The translations under genes and the position numbers were made by a program. 8,817 nt of DNA from Moraxellaceae bacterium (GTDB lineage: Bacteria > Pseudomonadota > Gammaproteobacteria > Pseudomonadales > Ketobacteraceae): assembly GCA_002402125.1 (NCBI GenBank), contig NVVG01000137.1, forward strand, positions 3,812-12,628. The letters are read 5' to 3'. Positions 6,275 through 8,817 of the stretch are shown here, piece by piece. The notes under the pieces are model-generated. The model made no database searches. It saw only the letters and a program-made list of their open reading frames with translations, and had not been told where the DNA came from. Numbering within the stretch: the first letter of the stretch is position 1; the number at the start of each line of letters is the position of its first letter.

Positions 6275-6928
6275 ATGGGTTATGAGTGGATATCTGGGAT
6301 CATCGTTCTACTAAGTGTAATTTTCCTAGTCATTGGTGTGATTACGCTATTTCGGAAAAACTGGTTTATTGATTGGCTCCGCGGCACGTTGGGAATGATG
6401 TTTGTCGCCACTGCCGTAGTATTTGGCTTGTTGGCAATCAACTTTTTTGGCTATCAGCAGCTACAAAAAGAACAAGATGTCGCCACGTTAAGTTTCGAAA
6501 AGCAAGGAAATCAACTGTATGATGTGACTTTATCGCAACCCGATGGCACAGAAGTGCGATATGAAGTAAGTGGTGATCTGTGGCAGATCGATGTACGTAT
6601 GATTAAATGGAAAGGCTTTCTAGCTGGATTAGGCTTTACCCCTGGTTATAAGATGGACAGACTTCAAGGTCGATATATTACGCTTGAGCAAGAGCGAACC
6701 GCGAAACGTACAGTTTATGCGTTAAGTGAACCTGATTTAGGCTTTGATCTGTGGACGGTCATCAAAAACAATGCCCATTGGTTATCTGTTGTTGATGCCA
6801 CCTACGGAAGCGCAACATTCTTACCGATGGCTGATGGCGCTATATTTACCGTTAGTATAGGTAGTACTGGGCTCGTAGCCCGTCCGTTAAATGATAGAGC
6901 TAATTTGGCGTTAAACGAATGGGAATAG
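6275..6928 (+). CDS. Conserved small membrane protein downstream of nudC (function unknown)
   Basis: This 217-residue protein has two hydrophobic helices near its start (about residues 7-26 and 37-58), separated by a short charged loop (RKNWFIDWLRG), and then a mostly polar domain of about 155 residues rich in beta-type sequence. With this layout the N-terminus and the C-terminal domain lie on the same side of the inner membrane. A gene of this kind follows nudC in Pseudomonas (PA1824 region). Some databases call it a multidrug efflux protein, but I see no transporter-like helix bundle and would not use that name. An AAGAGAG site lies 10 nt before the ATG and the gene starts 21 nt after nudC, so it is probably the last gene of the fimL-nudC transcript. 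The spacer after it is 246 nt. The gene is secure; the function is unknown. Confidence 0.85.
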   Translation: MGYEWISGIIVLLSVIFLVIGVITLFRKNWFIDWLRGTLGMMFVATAVVFGLLAINFFGYQQLQKEQDVATLSFEKQGNQLYDVTLSQPDGTEVRYEVSGDLWQIDVRMIKWKGFLAGLGFTPGYKMDRLQGRYITLEQERTAKRTVYALSEPDLGFDLWTVIKNNAHWLSVVDATYGSATFLPMADGAIFTVSIGSTGLVARPLNDRANLALNEWE

Positions 6929-7052
6929 GCAGATAGTTGGATTGTTATATCGGCAACCTCTAATTTGATGGGCTAGCTATTCTTTTTCCCTTCGTGAGTC
7001 TCCTTTTTCTGAATTTTATGATATTAGGCTTGTCTACGTCTCAGTGAATGAT

Positions 7053-7081
7053 TTGCTTATAAGCAATGTGCTCATAAGCAA
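7053..7081 (+). promoter_or_regulatory. Paired palindromes upstream of sohB, possible operator
   Basis: TTGCTTATAAGCAA (7053-7066) is a perfect 14-bp palindrome. GTGCTCATAAGCAA (7068-7081) repeats it at 15-nt offset with 12 of 14 bases identical. TATAAA at 7094-7099, just downstream, is a possible -10 box, though I see no good -35 box. The arrangement resembles two adjacent sites for a dimeric regulator, but no regulator gene is in the window to pair with it. Confidence 0.4.
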
Positions 7082-7124
7082 TATCCGTATGAGTATAAAA
7101 AGGTATCGTGTAAAACATGTTATT

Positions 7125-7144
7125 TTGCGTTATCGTATACGCAA
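7125..7144 (+). promoter_or_regulatory. Inverted repeat in the sohB leader
   Basis: TTGCGT (7125-7130) and ACGCAA (7139-7144) are exact inverted repeats around an 8-nt centre, ending 30 nt before the sohB start. It could be a 6-bp RNA hairpin or a second protein site. Its outer TTGC...GCAA ends match those of the palindrome at 7053. Confidence 0.35.
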
Positions 7145-7162
7145 TCGTGAATTCGTGGGAAT

Positions 7163-7167
7163 GAGGA
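7163..7167 (+). promoter_or_regulatory. Ribosome binding site for sohB supporting a GTG start
   Basis: GAGGA lies 7 nt before the GTG at 7175. It supports this non-ATG start, which also gives the family N-terminus ELLAEYGLFLAK. Confidence 0.7.
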
Positions 7168-7174
7168 ATATAGT

Positions 7175-8230
7175 GTGGTTGAGTTGTTAGCAGAATATGG
7201 TTTGTTTTTGGCAAAGGCTATTACCGTGGTAGTAGCTGTGTTATTTGTGGTTGGAGGTATTCTATCATCCTCCTCGCGCGGACGTGTTGAGCATAGTGGG
7301 AATATTAAGGTTACTCATCTTAATGAAACCTATGAAGAAATGACTGATGTGTTAAATGCGACTGTGCTCAGTAAGGATGAATTAAAAGACAAGGACAAGG
7401 CGCAAAAGAAGAAAGACAAAGACGATAAAAAAGCTCTAAAAAAGAACAAGTCAGAAGATGACCCCGTTAAGAAGAGAATATTCGTCTTAGATTTTGATGG
7501 TGATGTGGCGGCAGCGGGCGTCGAGGCGTTGGGTACAGAGATAACCGCAGTGCTTACGTTGGCTACAAAAGATGATGAAATCGTGTTGCGTCTTGAAAGC
7601 CCAGGTGGCCAGGTTCATGCGTACGGGTTAGCTGCCTCTCAGTTGTCTCGGATTGTCGATAAAAAAATCCCCTTTACTGCTTGTGTAGATAAAGTTGCCG
7701 CTAGCGGTGGGTATATGATGGCCTGTATTGCGGATAAAATTGTAGCGGCCCCCTTTTCTATTTTGGGCTCTGTCGGTGTTGTAGCCGAATTGCCTAATTT
7801 TAATAAAATAATCAAAAAATACGACGTAGATTACGACGTGTACACGGCGGGAGCCTTCAAGCGCACGGTAACTATGTTGGGAGAAAATACCGAAGCAGGA
7901 AAAGCAAAGTTCGTTGAGGAATTAGAAAGCACCCACGTGTTATTTAAAACCTTGGTTGCGGATAATCGCCCTCAGTTAAAAATCGAGGAAATTGCTACAG
8001 GAGAGCATTGGTATGGCTCACAGGCAAAAGATTTAGGCTTGGTGGACGAGCTTAAAACCAGCGATGACTACCTGTTTGACGCCAGCAAAGATGCAGATAT
8101 TTACGAAGTGTCTTTCCAAGAAAAGCAGACAATCGCCGATAAATTAGGCTTTGCTGCAGAAAAAGCCGCAACACGTACGCTGACTCGTTGGTGGGGTAAT
8201 ATAACCTCTAACCATAATCGTATTGTTTAA
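7175..8230 (+). CDS. sohB: SohB, inner-membrane serine protease of family S49
   Basis: SohB is a membrane-anchored Ser-Lys protease related to signal peptide peptidase SppA; in E. coli, extra SohB compensates for loss of DegP. The 351-residue protein matches E. coli SohB in length and layout. It has ELLAEYGLFLAK at the start, one membrane helix (about 12-30), a very Lys/Asp-rich segment (67-100) that relatives also have, and then the S49 domain. The nucleophile is Ser177 in DKVAASGGYMMA and the general base is Lys229 in AGAFKRTVTMLGEN. RLESPGGQVHAYGLAASQL (139-157) is the conserved region before it, and GEHWYGSQAKDLGLVDE comes near the end. The start is GTG. A 246-nt spacer with palindromes lies upstream, so it probably has its own promoter. 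acuI follows after 45 nt in the same direction and may be cotranscribed. Confidence 0.96.
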   Translation: MVELLAEYGLFLAKAITVVVAVLFVVGGILSSSSRGRVEHSGNIKVTHLNETYEEMTDVLNATVLSKDELKDKDKAQKKKDKDDKKALKKNKSEDDPVKKRIFVLDFDGDVAAAGVEALGTEITAVLTLATKDDEIVLRLESPGGQVHAYGLAASQLSRIVDKKIPFTACVDKVAASGGYMMACIADKIVAAPFSILGSVGVVAELPNFNKIIKKYDVDYDVYTAGAFKRTVTMLGENTEAGKAKFVEELESTHVLFKTLVADNRPQLKIEEIATGEHWYGSQAKDLGLVDELKTSDDYLFDASKDADIYEVSFQEKQTIADKLGFAAEKAATRTLTRWWGNITSNHNRIV

Positions 8231-8245
8231 CTGCATTGTTTAACT
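8222..8245 (+). repeat. Short tandem repeat spanning the sohB stop
   Basis: ATTGTTTAACT occurs at 8222-8232 and again at 8235-8245 (period 13). The first copy contains the sohB stop codon at 8228-8230. It looks like a small tandem duplication of the gene end; the second copy lies after the stop and does not change the protein. Confidence 0.7.
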
Positions 8246-8275
8246 ATTTCGCTCTTAGCTTATTAGGAGTGGCAG

Positions 8276-8817
8276 ATGTTTAAAGCACTGGTTGTGCGGG
8301 ATGAAAATGGTCACTATCTCTCTGGTGTTGAAGAGCGTCAATTAGACCAACTTCCAGAAGGTGATTTGCTTATTCGAGTGTCATTTTCATCACTGAACTA
8401 TAAAGATGCACTATCTGCCAGTGGTAATAAAGGAGTAACTCGCCATTATCCACACACTCCAGGAATTGATGCCGCAGGAATCGTAGAACAGTCTAGCTCG
8501 CCAAATTTTAAAGAGGGCGATGAAGTTATCGTGACAGGTTATGACCTGGGCATGAATACCAGTGGCGGGTTGGCGGAATATATTCGAGTGCCCGCTAACT
8601 GGGTTGTAAATATGCCAAGTGGTCTCTCTTGCAAGGACGCGATGGTGTATGGAACCGCGGGCTTTACCGCGGCGATGTGTGTAGATACTTTACTGCAGGT
8701 GGGTATTTCGCCAAGTCAGGGGCCAGTATTGGTCACCGGTGCTACTGGTGGCGTTGGTGCGATATCGGTGTGGTTACTGTCGCACCTAGGTTTTGATGTT
8801 ACTGCGTCTACCGGAAA
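8276..8817 (+). CDS. acuI: Acrylyl-CoA reductase (NADPH)-type MDR oxidoreductase, N-terminal part
   Basis: The frame runs open from ATG 8276 to the window edge (180 full codons, roughly 55% of the family length). It belongs to the zinc-independent medium-chain reductases of the AcuI/YhdH family, which reduce toxic acrylyl-CoA to propionyl-CoA with NADPH. In marine bacteria this step protects against acrylate made from DMSP. Visible signatures are SSLNYKDAL (38-46), PGIDAAG (62-68), the GY..G....GGLAEY segment (88-102), GTAGFTAAMCV (126-136) and the Rossmann nucleotide motif VTGATGGVG (153-161), all closely matching E. coli YhdH. AGGAG lies 7 nt before the ATG. The C-terminal part is outside the window, so intactness cannot be judged. 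Other quinone oxidoreductase-like substrates cannot be ruled out from sequence alone. Confidence 0.92.
   Translation, partial: MFKALVVRDENGHYLSGVEERQLDQLPEGDLLIRVSFSSLNYKDALSASGNKGVTRHYPHTPGIDAAGIVEQSSSPNFKEGDEVIVTGYDLGMNTSGGLAEYIRVPANWVVNMPSGLSCKDAMVYGTAGFTAAMCVDTLLQVGISPSQGPVLVTGATGGVGAISVWLLSHLGFDVTASTG

Noticed and set aside
6969..6977. GCTAGC palindrome followed by a T-run as a terminator after the membrane protein gene
   Set aside because: A 6-bp self-palindrome has no loop and cannot form the required hairpin; no longer stem is visible.
7373..7474. Lys/Asp-rich segment of SohB as an inserted or foreign sequence
   Set aside because: E. coli SohB has a similar Lys-rich linker at the same place, so it is a family trait.

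Overview
This window looks like chromosomal housekeeping DNA from a gammaproteobacterium of the Pseudomonas/Cellvibrionales side, possibly marine. Three things suggest this. The gene order mltD-gloB-methyltransferase-dnaQ is typical of Gammaproteobacteria. The block fimL-nudC-small membrane protein-sohB-acuI matches, from memory, the Pseudomonas aeruginosa PA1814-PA1828 neighbourhood. The base composition is AT-leaning compared with Pseudomonas itself. I cannot assign a genus from sequence alone. I see no insertion sequence, phage gene, CRISPR array, tRNA or rRNA.

Layout. Positions 1-1387 are a minus-strand pair: gloB (glyoxalase II), then, 6 nt after its stop, mltD (membrane-bound lytic transglycosylase, cut by the window's left edge). 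A 230-nt divergent spacer separates them from plus-strand genes. These begin with a SAM-dependent methyltransferase (YafS-like, 1618-2448) and dnaQ (proofreading subunit of DNA polymerase III, 2578-3318). After a 384-nt gap with no convincing gene come fimL (type IV pilus/cAMP scaffold, 3703-5421), nudC (NADH/NAD-RNA pyrophosphatase, 5426-6253, translationally adjacent to fimL) and a small two-helix membrane protein (6275-6928). A 246-nt spacer carrying palindromic sequences precedes sohB (membrane serine protease, 7175-8230), and acuI/yhdH (acrylyl-CoA reductase type, 8276 to the right edge) follows 45 nt later.

How the genes fit together. These are mostly unrelated maintenance functions that share a conserved neighbourhood: detoxification of reactive carbonyl/acyl compounds (GloB, AcuI), wall remodelling (MltD), replication fidelity (DnaQ), NAD cap/nucleotide turnover (NudC), membrane protein quality control (SohB) and surface motility signalling (FimL). 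I found no clear undescribed system. The points most worth checking are: a GloB whose metal-binding HxHxDH motif reads HxHxDQ; two poly-G tracts in dnaQ that flank the clamp-binding motif and could act as a frameshift switch; the absence of rnhA from its usual place next to dnaQ; and a pair of near-identical palindromes upstream of sohB.
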